64,000 bases of DNA from JAKOWB01 sp038363005 (GCA_038363005.1 JBBQBI010000011.1:72115-136114), one strand, 5' to 3'. Counted from the stretch's first letter, positions 16,688-25,711 are shown. Notes: generated from the letters alone by a model not told the origin. A program made the numbers and translations.

Positions 16688-17170
16688 TCAGGCCGGCGTG
16701 TCGGCGGCGGCGGCGCGGCGGCGCAGCGCGTCCAGCGCACCCTGCAGGATGTAGGCGGCGGCCATCTTGTCGACCACGCGGTCGCGGCGGGCGCGGGTCA
16801 TGTCGACCTCGCCGATCAGGAAGCGCTCGACCGCGGCGGTGGAGAGCCGCTCATCCCAGAAAGCCACCGGCAGGGCGATGCCCTGCGCCGCCATGTTGCG
16901 GGCGAAGGCGCGCACCGACTGGCAGCGCGGGCCTTCGCTGCCGTCCATGTTGATCGGCAGGCCGATCACCAGGCCAACCGCGCCGCGCTGGCCGATCAGG
17001 ACCTTCAGGGCGGCCGCGTCGGAGGCAATCTTGCTGCGCCGGATGGTGTCCACCGGCGAGGCGATGGCGCGCCCGCTGTCGGAGGCCGCGACGCCAACGG
17101 TCTTGTCGCCGACGTCCAGGCCCAGCAGACGTCCGCGCGGCGGCAGGTTGGCTAGCAGGTCTTCGGACAT
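16688..17170 (-). CDS. ruvX: Putative pre-16S rRNA nuclease / Holliday junction resolvase-like protein (YqgF/RuvX)
   Basis: A 160-residue RNase-H-fold protein. The hallmark GRLLGLDVGDKTVGVAASD near residue 13 carries the first catalytic aspartate. VIGLPINMDGSEGPRC, PVAFWDERLSTAAVE (acidic site) and DKMAAAYILQGALD (last catalytic Asp) follow in the normal order. The family processes the 5' end of 16S rRNA precursor and was once proposed as an alternative Holliday junction resolvase. Length is normal and the protein looks intact. A TATAAG sequence about 40 bases before the start may be its -10 box. It leads a two-gene unit with the AEC transporter. Confidence 0.93.
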   Translation of the reverse strand: MSEDLLANLPPRGRLLGLDVGDKTVGVAASDSGRAIASPVDTIRRSKIASDAAALKVLIGQRGAVGLVIGLPINMDGSEGPRCQSVRAFARNMAAQGIALPVAFWDERLSTAAVERFLIGEVDMTRARRDRVVDKMAAAYILQGALDALRRRAAAADTPA

Positions 17171-17239
17171 GCGGGGGGCGTCGCTCCAGGGCTGTCCGGC
17201 TGCTTATAGGACAGCGCCGCCGCACCCGCCACTGGGCTC

Positions 17240-18661
17240 TCAGCGCGGCGCCGCGCCTGCCAGCGCCTGCCGATAGAGGCTGTAGTCGATGCCATAGGCG
17301 GTCAGGTCCGGCAGCGCGGCAGGATTCGCCGGACTGAAGGGTCGCCCCTTCAAGTTTCGGCCGACGATCAGCGTGCGCACCTGGCCGCCCGGGGCCAGCA
17401 CGATACTGAGCGAGGGAAGCGGCCAGACCCAGTCGAACTGGGTCGACTGGGCGCCCAGGTGCCGCGTCGCCAGCGGCGTGTCCTCGAAGATGACCACGCC
17501 CTGGTTGCTCTCCAGCACGCCGCGGAAGACGCCGAGATAACCCCACCACTGGGTGGTGGCGGCGAGCTGCCAGACCGACTGCAGCGCCAGCAGCGCAGCC
17601 GCAACGGTGGCCAGGACGGGGCGTGCCGTGGCGAACCTTTGCGGCCGGCGCTGCGCCAGCAGCAGGGCGGCCAACAGACCCAGGGGCACGGCCATGTTGA
17701 GCACGCGGAATCGGTGCTGCAGGTCGGGGTGGACACTGGTCGCCTGGAGCATCGGCCAGAGCGCCCAGGCGAGGCACGCGATGCCCAGCGCCGCGGCGAG
17801 CAGCCAGGGCGGCAAGCGGTCCAGCAGGCGCGGGCGCAGATAGAGCAGGACCAGCAGCAGCGCCGCCGCGGCTGACCAGATGACCGGCCCACTGGGGTGC
17901 ATGAGCAGGTCCCAGACACCGCTCTGGAAGTCGCCGAAATTCCGCTTGGCTTCCGGTGCCATCACGCCACGCAGCCCGACCCAGCCGGCGGCCAGGAGCA
18001 GGCCCACGGCGGCCAGCAGCACCCAGCGGCGCCAGCCCGCTTCGCGATGACGCCACAGACGCCAGATCGCCAGGCCGGCCAGGGCTGGACCCAGAAAGAG
18101 CGTCGCTTCATAGCTGCGGATCAGCACGGTGGCGCAGGTCACCAGGACCATGGCGGCAAAGGGCGTCAGTGGTCGGCAGAAGAGCAGGGCAAAGGCCACG
18201 GGCCAGAAGAAGGCATGGCTGAGGTTGTGCTCGCCAACCGCCATGAAGCCGGCGTTGCCGTAACCCAGCGCCACCGACAGCAGCACCACCCAGAACCAGC
18301 GCCGGCTGAGCTGGAAGCAGAACCACAGGCTGCAGAGCCACGGCAGGAAGCAGCCCAGATTGAATAGGAAAAGCAGCGCGTCGAGGTTGCGCAGCCCAAG
18401 CTTCATGGCCAGCACCATCGGGGCCTGGAACAGCCGGTGCGCGAAGGCCCGGTTGACCCAAACGTCAACTGTGCCGCCCTGTTCCAGCACCCGCAGGAAC
18501 ATGTAGGCGCCGTCGGCATAGAGCGCGCGGTGCGTCAGCACCGCCCAGGCCAGCGACAGACCGAAGAGCGCGACGGCCAGCGGCGTGGCCATGGCGGCGC
18601 GCGCCGGCCAGTCCGCGTCGCGCCGGCGTGGCCTGCTGGTTGTCCCGCTGTCCGCCTGCAT
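17240..18661 (-). CDS. Polytopic membrane protein of unknown function
   Basis: A 473-residue integral membrane protein, starting at ATG 18659-18661. After a basic N-tail there are about ten transmembrane helices (for example PLAVALFGLSLAWAVL, WFWVVLLSVALGY, VIWSAAAALLLVLLYL, GLLAALLLAQ). They are followed by a soluble tail of about 100 residues (GVVIFEDTPLATRHLG to the end). An acidic loop soon after the first helix (YADGAYMFLRVLEQGG) recalls the first extracytoplasmic loop of GT-C glycosyltransferases, but no diagnostic motif allows a call. It has the same build as the genes at 22216 and 57880. It stands alone between ruvX and the divergent gatC, and its ATG is about 14 bases from the likely gatC promoter. 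Confidence 0.7.
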   Translation of the reverse strand: MQADSGTTSRPRRRDADWPARAAMATPLAVALFGLSLAWAVLTHRALYADGAYMFLRVLEQGGTVDVWVNRAFAHRLFQAPMVLAMKLGLRNLDALLFLFNLGCFLPWLCSLWFCFQLSRRWFWVVLLSVALGYGNAGFMAVGEHNLSHAFFWPVAFALLFCRPLTPFAAMVLVTCATVLIRSYEATLFLGPALAGLAIWRLWRHREAGWRRWVLLAAVGLLLAAGWVGLRGVMAPEAKRNFGDFQSGVWDLLMHPSGPVIWSAAAALLLVLLYLRPRLLDRLPPWLLAAALGIACLAWALWPMLQATSVHPDLQHRFRVLNMAVPLGLLAALLLAQRRPQRFATARPVLATVAAALLALQSVWQLAATTQWWGYLGVFRGVLESNQGVVIFEDTPLATRHLGAQSTQFDWVWPLPSLSIVLAPGGQVRTLIVGRNLKGRPFSPANPAALPDLTAYGIDYSLYRQALAGAAPR

Positions 18662-18674
18662 GCCGTGTTGTATG

Positions 18675-18703
18675 TTGCTGATGGAGGGGTCCGCACTTTA
18701 TAG
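18675..18703 (+). promoter_or_regulatory. Candidate promoter of gatC-gatA
   Basis: TTGCTG (18675-18680) is followed by TTATAG (18698-18703) after a 17-base spacer. It directs transcription toward gatC, leaving a leader of about 100 bases in which I see no strong structure. The opposite-strand membrane-protein gene starts within 15 bases of it. Confidence 0.4.
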
Positions 18704-18810
18704 ACCAAGCGGTGCTCGCGCCGCCAATGACAGGCCGCCTGGGCAGTCGCCTTGCGACCGAGGGCGCTGCGCGTTAGGGTCCCGCGCCATTTTCAGAGGG
18801 TTGGGATAGC

Positions 18811-19098
18811 ATGGCGGTCGACAAGGATACGGTGGTCAAGATCGCGCGGCTGGCGCGCCTCAAGGTCGAGGCAGCGCAGCAGGAGGCCTTGGTCGGCGAG
18901 CTGAACGGCATCCTCGCCTGGATCGAGCAGCTGAAGGAGGTCGACACCACTGGCGTCGAGCCTATGACCTCGGTGGTGGCAACCCGCCTGCCGCTGCGCG
19001 CCGATCTGGTGACCGATGGCGGTAAGCCGGAGGTCGTGCTGGCCAACGCGCCTGACGCCACGGCCGGTTTCTTCACCGTGCCCAAGGTCGTGGAGTAG
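18811..19098 (+). CDS. gatC: Aspartyl/glutamyl-tRNA amidotransferase subunit C
   Basis: A 95-residue protein that wraps around GatA and GatB in the tRNA-dependent amidotransferase, which converts Glu-tRNA(Gln) and Asp-tRNA(Asn) to the amidated forms. The sequence shows the usual opening VDKDTVVKIARLARLKV, a helix ending in LNGILAWIEQLKEVDTTGVEPM, and the C-terminal DLVTDGGKPEVVLANAPDATAGFFTVPKVVE. AGAGGGTTGGGAT precedes the ATG. It is three bases upstream of gatA and co-transcribed. gatB is not in the following positions of this window, although it is often next in alphaproteobacteria. Confidence 0.97.
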   Translation: MAVDKDTVVKIARLARLKVEAAQQEALVGELNGILAWIEQLKEVDTTGVEPMTSVVATRLPLRADLVTDGGKPEVVLANAPDATAGFFTVPKVVE

Positions 19099-19101
19099 GC
19101 C

Positions 19102-20577
19102 ATGAGCACGCTGACTAACCTGACGCTGGCCGAGGCCCGCGACCTGCTGGCCAAGGGCAAGATCTCCGCCGCCGAGCTGACCGAGGCGCACGTCGTCGCC
19201 GTCGAATCGATCCGTGATCTCAATGCCTTCGTCGTCGAAACGCCGGACCAGGCCCTGGCCATGGCCAAGGCCTCCGACGCGCGGCGCGCCCGGGGCGAGG
19301 TGGGCGCGCTGGAGGGCCTGCCCATCGGCATCAAGGATCTCTTCTGCACCGAGGGTGTGCAGACCACCGCCGGCTCCCACATCCTGGAGGGCTTCAAGTC
19401 GACCTATGAATCGACGGTGACCGCCAACCTCTGGAAGGCCGGCGCGGTGATGCTAGGCAAGCTCAACATGGACGAGTTCGCCATGGGCTCCTCCAACATG
19501 ACCAGCCACTTCGGGCCGGTGACCAATCCCTGGCAGCGCCGTGGCGACAATCGCCCACTGGTGCCGGGCGGCTCCTCTGGCGGCTCGGCCACGGCGGTGG
19601 CGGCGCGCGCCGTGCTGGCGGCGACCGGCACCGATACCGGCGGCTCGATCCGCCAGCCGGCCAGCTTCACCGGTATCGTCGGCATCAAGCCGACCTACGG
19701 TCGCTGTTCACGCTGGGGCATTGTCGCTTTCGCCTCGTCGCTCGACCAGGCCGGGCCAATGACCCGCTCGGTGCGCGACGCCGCCATGATGCTGGGCGCC
19801 ATGGCGGGCCACGACCCCAAGGACTCGACCTCGATGGACATGGCGGTACCGGACTTCGAGGCGGCGCTGACCGGCGACATCCGCGGCCTGAAGGTCGGTA
19901 TTCCCAAGGAGTACCGGGTCGACGGCATGGCCGGCGAGATCGAGGCGCTGTGGCAGCAGGGCATCGACTGGCTGAAGGCGGCGGGCGCGGAAATCCGCGA
20001 GATCTCGCTGCCACACACCAAGTATGCGCTGCCGACTTACTACATCGTCGCGCCGGCCGAGGCCTCCTCGAACCTGGCGCGTTACGACGGCGTGCGCTTC
20101 GGCCTGCGCGTCAAGGGCAAGACCCTGGACGAGATGTACGAAGCGACCCGCGGCGCAGGCTTCGGCGCCGAGGTGCAGCGCCGCATCCTGATCGGCACCT
20201 ACGTGCTGTCGGCCGGCTACTACGACGCCTACTACAACAAGGCGCGCCAGGTGCGGCAGCTGATCCTGCGGGACTTCACCGAGGCCTACAAAGACGTCGA
20301 TGTGATCTTGACGCCAACCGCGCCCTCGGCCGCCTTCGCGGTGGGCGAGAAGATGGACGATCCGGTCGGCATGTACCTGAACGACATCTTCACCGTGCCG
20401 GTGAACTTGGCCGGGCTGCCGGGACTCTCGGTGCCGGCGGGGCTTTCGGCCGAGGGCCTGCCGCTGGGCCTGCAGCTCATCGGCCGCGCCTTCGATGAGG
20501 CGACGCTATTGAAGGTTGGTCAGGTGTTGGAGACGGCGGCAGACTTCAAGGCCCTGCCGCAGCGTCTGGCGAGCTGA
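19102..20577 (+). CDS. gatA: Aspartyl/glutamyl-tRNA amidotransferase subunit A
   Basis: The 491-residue amidase subunit that releases ammonia from glutamine for tRNA amidation. The amidase-signature triad is visible: Lys in LPIGIKDLFC, cis-Ser and nucleophile Ser in the GGSSGGSATAVAAR and DTGGSIRQPA stretch. PTYGRCSRWGIVAFASSLDQ and VNLAGLPGLSVPAGL are typical of GatA as opposed to other amidases. Length is normal. The following gene is convergent and begins with its stop 11 bases away. Pairing with gatC three bases upstream supports the call over a stand-alone amidase. Confidence 0.97.
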   Translation: MSTLTNLTLAEARDLLAKGKISAAELTEAHVVAVESIRDLNAFVVETPDQALAMAKASDARRARGEVGALEGLPIGIKDLFCTEGVQTTAGSHILEGFKSTYESTVTANLWKAGAVMLGKLNMDEFAMGSSNMTSHFGPVTNPWQRRGDNRPLVPGGSSGGSATAVAARAVLAATGTDTGGSIRQPASFTGIVGIKPTYGRCSRWGIVAFASSLDQAGPMTRSVRDAAMMLGAMAGHDPKDSTSMDMAVPDFEAALTGDIRGLKVGIPKEYRVDGMAGEIEALWQQGIDWLKAAGAEIREISLPHTKYALPTYYIVAPAEASSNLARYDGVRFGLRVKGKTLDEMYEATRGAGFGAEVQRRILIGTYVLSAGYYDAYYNKARQVRQLILRDFTEAYKDVDVILTPTAPSAAFAVGEKMDDPVGMYLNDIFTVPVNLAGLPGLSVPAGLSAEGLPLGLQLIGRAFDEATLLKVGQVLETAADFKALPQRLAS

Positions 20578-20587
20578 AGGTGGCAGG

Positions 20588-20884
20588 CTAGAAGCCGAAG
20601 TCGCGGCGGCTCTGCAGCAGGGCCTCGCAGGTTTCCTTGACCTTGTCGGTCTCAAGCATCCAGTTCTTCATCTGCGTCCACCAGACGGCCAGGTTGGTGA
20701 AGTCCTCCTCGGTGATCTGGCCGGAGTCGCGCGCGGCGACGACCCCCAGCAGCCAGCCTTTGGCGACTTCCACGAAGCCATCCTGCGTCGTGCAGATATA
20801 GGGGTCGGGCAGCTCGACCGCGGCGGCGGGCCAGCCGCCGGCAAGGACCCCACCGAGCAGCACGGCAAGCACATAAGTCTTCAT
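20588..20884 (-). CDS. Small exported protein of unknown function
   Basis: A 98-residue protein with a clear signal peptide (MKTYVLAVLLGGVLAGGWPAAA, cleavage before VELPDPY). The mature part of about 75 residues is mostly helical and acidic, with two cysteines (YICTTQ and KETCEAL) that could form one disulfide in the periplasm. I do not recognise the family. It is followed by gatA in the opposite direction and preceded by xthA on the same strand 83 bases away. That gap contains nothing clear apart from a weak GCCCT/AGGGC hairpin. Confidence 0.6.
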   Translation of the reverse strand: MKTYVLAVLLGGVLAGGWPAAAVELPDPYICTTQDGFVEVAKGWLLGVVAARDSGQITEEDFTNLAVWWTQMKNWMLETDKVKETCEALLQSRRDFGF

Positions 20885-20967
20885 CTGACCTGTTCCCCGG
20901 GCGCGAAATGACGAGCCCTAGGCTGCGGGGCAGGGCCCACAGCTGTCAATCCGTCCCAGCCAGCGGT

Positions 20968-21741
20968 TCAGTTGCCGAGGTCACACCAGACGGGGGTGTG
21001 GTCGCTGGCGCGCTCGCCCCCGCGTGGACCCTTGTCGATGCCGCTGGCGACCAGACGGTCGGCGGCCTGCGGGGACAGCAGCAGGTGGTCGATGCGGATG
21101 CCCAGGTCGTGCTGCCAGGCGCCGCCCTGATAGTCCCAGTAGGAAAAAGCACGGCGGTCCGGGTGCAGGGCGCGGAAGGCATCGGTGAAGCCCAGCGCCT
21201 GCAGCTCGCGGAACTTCGCCCGGCTTTCCGGCCGGAACAGCGCGTCGCCGGTCCAGGCCTGCGGATCGTAGCAGTCCAGCGCGGTGGGGATGACGTTGTA
21301 GTCGCCGGCCAGCACCAGCGGCCGCTCCTCCAGCAGCAGGGCGCGCGCGTGCGCGATCAGCCGCTCCATCCAGGCCAGCTTGTAGGGGAACTTGTCGCTG
21401 GCGACGGGGTTGCCGTTCGGCAGGTAGATGGAGGCCAGCACCAGACCGTGGGTCTCGACCTCCAGATAGCGGGCCTGCTCATCCTCGGGGCTGCCGGGCA
21501 GGCGTCGCAGCCGCTCGGTCAGCGGCTGGGTGGAGAGCACGGCGACGCCGTTGTAGGTCTTCTGCCCGACCGTCAGGTAGTCATAGCCGGCGGCCTTGAT
21601 CTCCAGGCCGGGGAAGGCCTCGTCCTGGCACTTCAGCTCCTGCAGCAGCAAGACATCGGGCTTGGTCGCCGCCAGCCACTCCAGCAGGTTGGGCAGGCGT
21701 GCCTTGACCGAATTGACGTTCCAGGCCGCGACCTTGACCAA
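20968..21741 (-). CDS. xthA: Exodeoxyribonuclease III / AP endonuclease
   Basis: A 257-residue Mg-dependent nuclease that cuts DNA at abasic sites and trims 3' ends in base-excision repair. The exonuclease-endonuclease-phosphatase fold motifs are in order: Asn in AAWNVNSVKARL, Glu in LLLQELKCQDE, SIYLPNGNP, Asp and Asn in LAGDYNVIPT, and the final Asp-His pair in ASDHTPVWCDL. Length and motif spacing match the XthA family. It lies 13 bases downstream of erpA and probably shares its promoter at 22153-22180, linking a DNA-repair enzyme to iron-sulfur assembly in one transcript. Confidence 0.96.
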   Translation of the reverse strand: MVKVAAWNVNSVKARLPNLLEWLAATKPDVLLLQELKCQDEAFPGLEIKAAGYDYLTVGQKTYNGVAVLSTQPLTERLRRLPGSPEDEQARYLEVETHGLVLASIYLPNGNPVASDKFPYKLAWMERLIAHARALLLEERPLVLAGDYNVIPTALDCYDPQAWTGDALFRPESRAKFRELQALGFTDAFRALHPDRRAFSYWDYQGGAWQHDLGIRIDHLLLSPQAADRLVASGIDKGPRGGERASDHTPVWCDLGN

Positions 21742-21754
21742 GGCAGGCGGCCGA

Positions 21755-22126
21755 TCAGATGGCGAAGGAGGTGCCGCAGCCGCAGGACGACTTGGCGTGT
21801 GGGTTCTTCACCTGGAAGGCCGCGCCAATCAGGTCCTCGACGAAGTCGATCTCCGAGCCGGCCAGCAGGTCCATCGAGACCTCGTCGACCAGCAGCGTGA
21901 CGCCGCCCTGCTCGAACACCAGGTCGTCGCCATTCACCGTGTCGTCGAAGGAGAAGCCGTACTGGAAGCCGGAGCAGCCGCCGCCGGAGACCGCGACACG
22001 GAACTTGGCGCCCTGGTCGCCCTCGGCCTGGATCAGTTCGGCGATGCGCCGGCTGGCGCTGGGGCTCAGCGTGACCAGCCTGTCGGAGGTCGGGCGCTCG
22101 GTGATGGGGTCGCTGCCGTCGGCCAT
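21755..22126 (-). CDS. erpA: Iron-sulfur cluster insertion protein ErpA
   Basis: A 123-residue A-type carrier that delivers iron-sulfur clusters to apo-enzymes. The three cluster-binding cysteines are present, one in SGGGCSGFQYGFSFD near residue 53 and two in the C-terminal SSCGCGTSFAI. ATG 22124-22126 follows AGAGGAG at ideal spacing. The open frame upstream has no start with better support. The N-terminal 20 residues are an extension typical of alphaproteobacterial members. A promoter with a perfect TTGACA lies directly upstream and xthA follows. I prefer ErpA to IscA or SufA because no isc or suf genes are adjacent. Confidence 0.95.
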   Translation of the reverse strand: MADGSDPITERPTSDRLVTLSPSASRRIAELIQAEGDQGAKFRVAVSGGGCSGFQYGFSFDDTVNGDDLVFEQGGVTLLVDEVSMDLLAGSEIDFVEDLIGAAFQVKNPHAKSSCGCGTSFAI

Positions 22127-22152
22127 CCTGTGGCTCCTCTTCAGGGACACCA

Positions 22153-22180
22153 TATGTAGGCACGCCCGGTGGCCTGTCAA
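22153..22180 (-). promoter_or_regulatory. Promoter of erpA-xthA
   Basis: On the minus strand a perfect TTGACA (22175-22180) is followed after 16 bases by TACATA (22153-22158). Transcription would start about 20 bases before the erpA ATG. This leaves room for the AGAGGAG ribosome site and no more. It is the best consensus promoter I see in the window. Confidence 0.6.
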
Positions 22181-22215
22181 ACAGCGCGCCGGCACAGGTG
22201 CTGGACGCAGCAGGA

Positions 22216-23655
22216 CTAGGAGGCGCCAAGAACCGGCAGGCGTCGATAGACGCGCAGCACCTCGCTGTCGTGAATCACCTCGAATCGCGGGTCGGCATCC
22301 AGCACGGCGCGCTGTGCCTGGAAGACCTTCGGCAAGTGCAGCGGCGTCTGCAGCACCAGGTCCCCGGGCGCCATCCGGTCGAGCATGCCCTCCCAGCCCT
22401 CCCAAGTACCCAGTGCCCAGAAGCGCTCGCGCAGCGCCAGATGCGGCCCCAGGGTGCCGTCCGCGGCGATGGCGATGGGGTCGGGCGTGGCCTGAAAGGG
22501 CTGCAGCTCGTGAAAGAGCCTCCACTCCTGTGCCGACGGCCAGGCACGGCGCAGCTCGTCCCAGAGGCCCAGGCTGCCCAGGCAGGCCAGGACACCGGCG
22601 GCGGCAAGCGCGGCGAGGGCGGGCAGGCGTGCCCAGTGGCTGGCCAGCCGCGTGCGGCACAGCGCCAACAGACGCCCGGCCCCGTGCGCCGCCGACACCA
22701 GCAGGAAAACCGACAGCAGATCGTCGTAGTGGTATTGCGAGGAGAACTGCGGCTGGTACTGGACTGAGAGATTCAGCAGCAGCAGCGGCAGGGCGGCGAC
22801 CAGCGATCGCCAGTGCAACAGCGGCAGGAAGGCCAGGCCACTCAGCAGATGGAACAGGTAGGTCGCCTTGGCCTCCCAGAGGCTCCAGGGGCCCAGGCGA
22901 TCGTAGTGGCGCCAGGCTTCGTCTCGAAATAGCGGCATCACCACCAGCAGCAGGGCCACACCGACCAACCCGGCGGCGAGCGCCAGCAGCGCCCCGGCGC
23001 GCGGGCGCGACAGCACTAGCAGCGCATAGAGTCCGGCGCCCAGCACGGCTAGCGGCGCGTTCTCCTTGGTCAGGAACAGCAGGCCGACCAGCAGGCCGGC
23101 CAGCCAGCCGCGATCCTGCCGCAGCGCCAGCAGCGCGCCGATCAGCAGCGGCACGCCCAGGGTCGAGGGATGGAACTCGAAGCGGATCGCCGAGGACAGG
23201 GGAGGGTAGCCGAAGGTCAGCAGGGCGAGGCCGACCGGCAGCGCCCAGGCCGCCCAGCCGCCGCAGCCCCGGAAGAGGCTGCGACCGAAGACGTACATCA
23301 GGATGCTGGCGATCCCGCCGGCCAGCCCCTGGACCGCCAGCAGCCAGGTGGCGCTGGGTTCGATCGCATAGAAGGGGACGAACAGGGCGATGATGGGGGA
23401 GAAATGCTCCCCCAGGTGGCTCCGCCGCAGGATGTCGGAATAGAAGCTGCCGTCCGTGAACAGGTTGTAGACGACGTTCGCATAGACGCCCGTATCGAAG
23501 GTGTAGGCCTCAAAGCTGTAATATTCCAACAGCTTGAGGGCGACGCTTAACAGTATGAAGTAGCCGAACAGGATGCCCAGAAGCAGCCTGCAGGGAGCGG
23601 GCGTTCCAGCGGCTGACGCGGCGCCCTGGGACATCTCGGGCTGTGCAGTGGGCAT
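22216..23655 (-). CDS. DUF2079 polytopic membrane protein
   Basis: A 479-residue integral membrane protein. I placed the start at ATG 23653-23655 (MPTAQPEMSQ), just before the first helix LLLGILFGYFILLSVALKLL. The DUF2079 signature follows: FDTGVYANVVYNLFTDGSFYSD and the HLGEHFSPIIALFVPFY loop, both in the first extracytoplasmic region. About eleven more hydrophobic segments follow, then a soluble C-terminal domain of about 110 residues. DUF2079 proteins are thought to be related to GT-C glycosyltransferases acting on lipid-linked sugars, but the activity is unproven. It stands between erpA and the divergent yfcG-like gene without obvious partners. Confidence 0.85.
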   Translation of the reverse strand: MPTAQPEMSQGAASAAGTPAPCRLLLGILFGYFILLSVALKLLEYYSFEAYTFDTGVYANVVYNLFTDGSFYSDILRRSHLGEHFSPIIALFVPFYAIEPSATWLLAVQGLAGGIASILMYVFGRSLFRGCGGWAAWALPVGLALLTFGYPPLSSAIRFEFHPSTLGVPLLIGALLALRQDRGWLAGLLVGLLFLTKENAPLAVLGAGLYALLVLSRPRAGALLALAAGLVGVALLLVVMPLFRDEAWRHYDRLGPWSLWEAKATYLFHLLSGLAFLPLLHWRSLVAALPLLLLNLSVQYQPQFSSQYHYDDLLSVFLLVSAAHGAGRLLALCRTRLASHWARLPALAALAAAGVLACLGSLGLWDELRRAWPSAQEWRLFHELQPFQATPDPIAIAADGTLGPHLALRERFWALGTWEGWEGMLDRMAPGDLVLQTPLHLPKVFQAQRAVLDADPRFEVIHDSEVLRVYRRLPVLGAS

Positions 23656-23822
23656 GCAAGACTCCCGACCGCTGGTCCAACGGACCTCAAACAGTCCCCG
23701 GCATGGACGATTCGCCGTGCCCTGGCAAGCCAGCGGCGGGCGCCGCGATGGGTGGGCCGATCTGGCGGCTTCTCGCAAAGGCATTCCGGCGGCAAGCTGG
23801 GGTCGGCAACCGGGAGAGCACG

Positions 23823-24506
23823 ATGCTGGACCTCTATTTCTGCGCCACACCCAACGGCTTGAAACTGCGCCTCTTCCTGGAGGAGACCGGCCTGCCGCAC
23901 CGCATCCTGCCGGTCGACATCGGCGCCGGCGAGCAGCATGAGCCCGGGTTCCTGGCGATCTCGCCGAACAACAAGATTCCGGCGCTGGTCGACCAGGCGC
24001 CGGCCGATGGTGGACCGCCGCTGGCGCTCTTCGAGTCCGGCGAGCTGCTGACCTATCTGGCGGAGAAGTCCGGCCGCTTCCTGCCGGCCGACACGCGTGG
24101 CCGGGCAGAGGTCCTGCAGTGGCTCTTCTGGCAGGTCGGCGGCCTGGGGCCCATGGCCGGGCAGGTCGGCCATTTCCGGGTCTATGCGCCCGAACCGGTG
24201 CCCTATGCCCTGCAGCGCTATGGCCAGGAGCTGGCGCGGCTCTATGGGGTGCTGGACCGCCGCTTGGCGGGGCGGGACTTCATCGCCGGCGACTACTCGA
24301 TCGCCGACATGGCCTGTTTTCCCTGGATCGTGCCGCACCGCGGCCACGGCATGGATCTGGCGGACTATCCCAACATCCGGCGCTGGTTCGAGGCGATCCA
24401 TGGGCGCCCGGCGACGCAGCGGGCCTACGCCGGGGTCGAGGACAGCTACACCAACGCCAAGCCGCTGACCGGGGCCGAGCGCGCGGCCCTGTTCGGCAAG
24501 CGCTAA
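23823..24506 (+). CDS. yfcG: Glutathione S-transferase family protein, YfcG-like disulfide oxidoreductase
   Basis: A 227-residue thioredoxin-fold plus helical-domain protein. ATG 23823 follows CGGGAGAGC. The start MLDLYFCATPNGLKLRLFLEE corresponds closely to E. coli YfcG, whose Thr and Asn in the TPNG turn replace the usual GST catalytic Tyr/Ser. SPNNKIPALVDQAPADGGPP, LFESGELLTYLAEK, LQWLFWQVGGLGPM and YSIADMACFPWI all match that subfamily. YfcG reduces small disulfides with glutathione in the cytoplasm. It is 53 bases upstream of dgt in the same direction. Confidence 0.92.
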   Translation: MLDLYFCATPNGLKLRLFLEETGLPHRILPVDIGAGEQHEPGFLAISPNNKIPALVDQAPADGGPPLALFESGELLTYLAEKSGRFLPADTRGRAEVLQWLFWQVGGLGPMAGQVGHFRVYAPEPVPYALQRYGQELARLYGVLDRRLAGRDFIAGDYSIADMACFPWIVPHRGHGMDLADYPNIRRWFEAIHGRPATQRAYAGVEDSYTNAKPLTGAERAALFGKR

Positions 24507-24559
24507 TCGGTGTCACGCCGCCTTGTGCGGCCACCGGCGACGCCGCTAGTGTCCGCCGC

Positions 24560-25711
24560 ATGTCGGCCCCGCAGCCTTATGCCTGCCGCCCCGAGGAGAG
24601 CCGCGGCCGCCTGGTAGCGGAGCCGCCCTCCGCCATGCGCTCCGACTTCCAGCGCGACCGCGACCGCATCATCCACGCCAGTGCCTTTCGCCGGCTGCAG
24701 TACAAGACCCAGGTCTTCGTGTTCCACGAGGGCGACTACTACCGCACCCGCCTGACCCACTCGATCGAGGTGGCGCAGATCGCCCGCTCCATCGCCCGGG
24801 CGCTGGGGCTGAACGAGGACCTGGCGGAGGCCGTGGCGCTGGCGCACGACCTGGGCCACACGCCCTTCGGCCACGCCGGCGAGGAGGCGCTGGACGAAGT
24901 GATGCAGCCCTTTGGCGGCTTCGACCACAACGAGCAAGCCTTCCGCATCCTGACCGAGCTGGAGCGCCACTATGCCGCCTTTGACGGGCTGAACCTGACC
25001 TGGGAGACGCTGGAAGGCGTCGTGAAGCACAACGGGCCGGTCGAGCGCCCCAGGCCCTCCGTCGTCGCCTTCTGCGCCAGCTTCGACCTGGAGCTCGACA
25101 CCCACGCCTCGGCCGAGGCGCAGGTGGCGGCGCTGGCCGACGACATTGCCTACAACAATCACGACCTGGCGGATGGGCTGCGCGCCGGCCTGTTCACCGT
25201 GGCCGAGCTGGCCAAGCTGCCGCTGGTGGGGCCGACCTTCCAGACCGTCGAGCGCCTGCATCCCGGCCTGGAAAGCGGGCGGCTCCGGCACGAGGCGGTG
25301 CGGCGCCTGGTCAACGCCATGGTCGAGGACCTGCTGGGCGAGACCCGCCGCCGCCTGGGCGAGGTGAAGCCGGCCGACGCCGCGGCGCTGCGCCGGGCCG
25401 GCCGGCCGGTGGTCGCCTTCTCGGCACCGATGCAGGCCAACGAGAAGGCCATCAAGGCCTTCCTGATGAAGCGCATGTACCGGCACCACCGGGTCAACCG
25501 CATGATCGCCAAGGCGCGGCGGGTTGTGCAGGAGCTCTTTGCCGGCTACATGAGCCAGCCCCAGTGCCTGCCGGAAGAGTGGCGCATCCGCGTCGAGCCG
25601 GTCTCCGGGGCCGATCGCGCGCGCCTGGTCGCCGACTACATCGCCGGCATGACCGACCGCTACGCGCTTGAGGAACATGCCAAGCTCTTCGACCTTTACG
25701 CCAGGACTTAA
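24560..25711 (+). CDS. dgt: dGTPase-like deoxynucleoside triphosphohydrolase
   Basis: A 383-residue HD-domain phosphohydrolase that cleaves dGTP or other dNTPs to deoxynucleoside and triphosphate. The start ATG 24560 gives MSAPQPYACRPEESRGRL, close to the usual alphaproteobacterial N-terminus. The metal site is intact: His in YRTRLTHSIEVAQIARSIA, the HD pair in LAHDLGHTPFGHAGEE, and the later Asp in ALADDIAYNNHDLADG. The length identifies the type 2 (dGTPase-like) subgroup. Its TAA directly abuts the argS ATG, so the two are almost certainly translated from one transcript. This order is conserved in alphaproteobacteria. Confidence 0.95.
   Translation: MSAPQPYACRPEESRGRLVAEPPSAMRSDFQRDRDRIIHASAFRRLQYKTQVFVFHEGDYYRTRLTHSIEVAQIARSIARALGLNEDLAEAVALAHDLGHTPFGHAGEEALDEVMQPFGGFDHNEQAFRILTELERHYAAFDGLNLTWETLEGVVKHNGPVERPRPSVVAFCASFDLELDTHASAEAQVAALADDIAYNNHDLADGLRAGLFTVAELAKLPLVGPTFQTVERLHPGLESGRLRHEAVRRLVNAMVEDLLGETRRRLGEVKPADAAALRRAGRPVVAFSAPMQANEKAIKAFLMKRMYRHHRVNRMIAKARRVVQELFAGYMSQPQCLPEEWRIRVEPVSGADRARLVADYIAGMTDRYALEEHAKLFDLYART

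Noticed and set aside
13546..16740. Apparent 1064-residue fusion protein upstream of the CoA-transferase
   Set aside because: The first 640 residues are an out-of-frame reading of the esterase region and the AEC transporter. True CoA-transferase similarity begins at the ATG at 14802.
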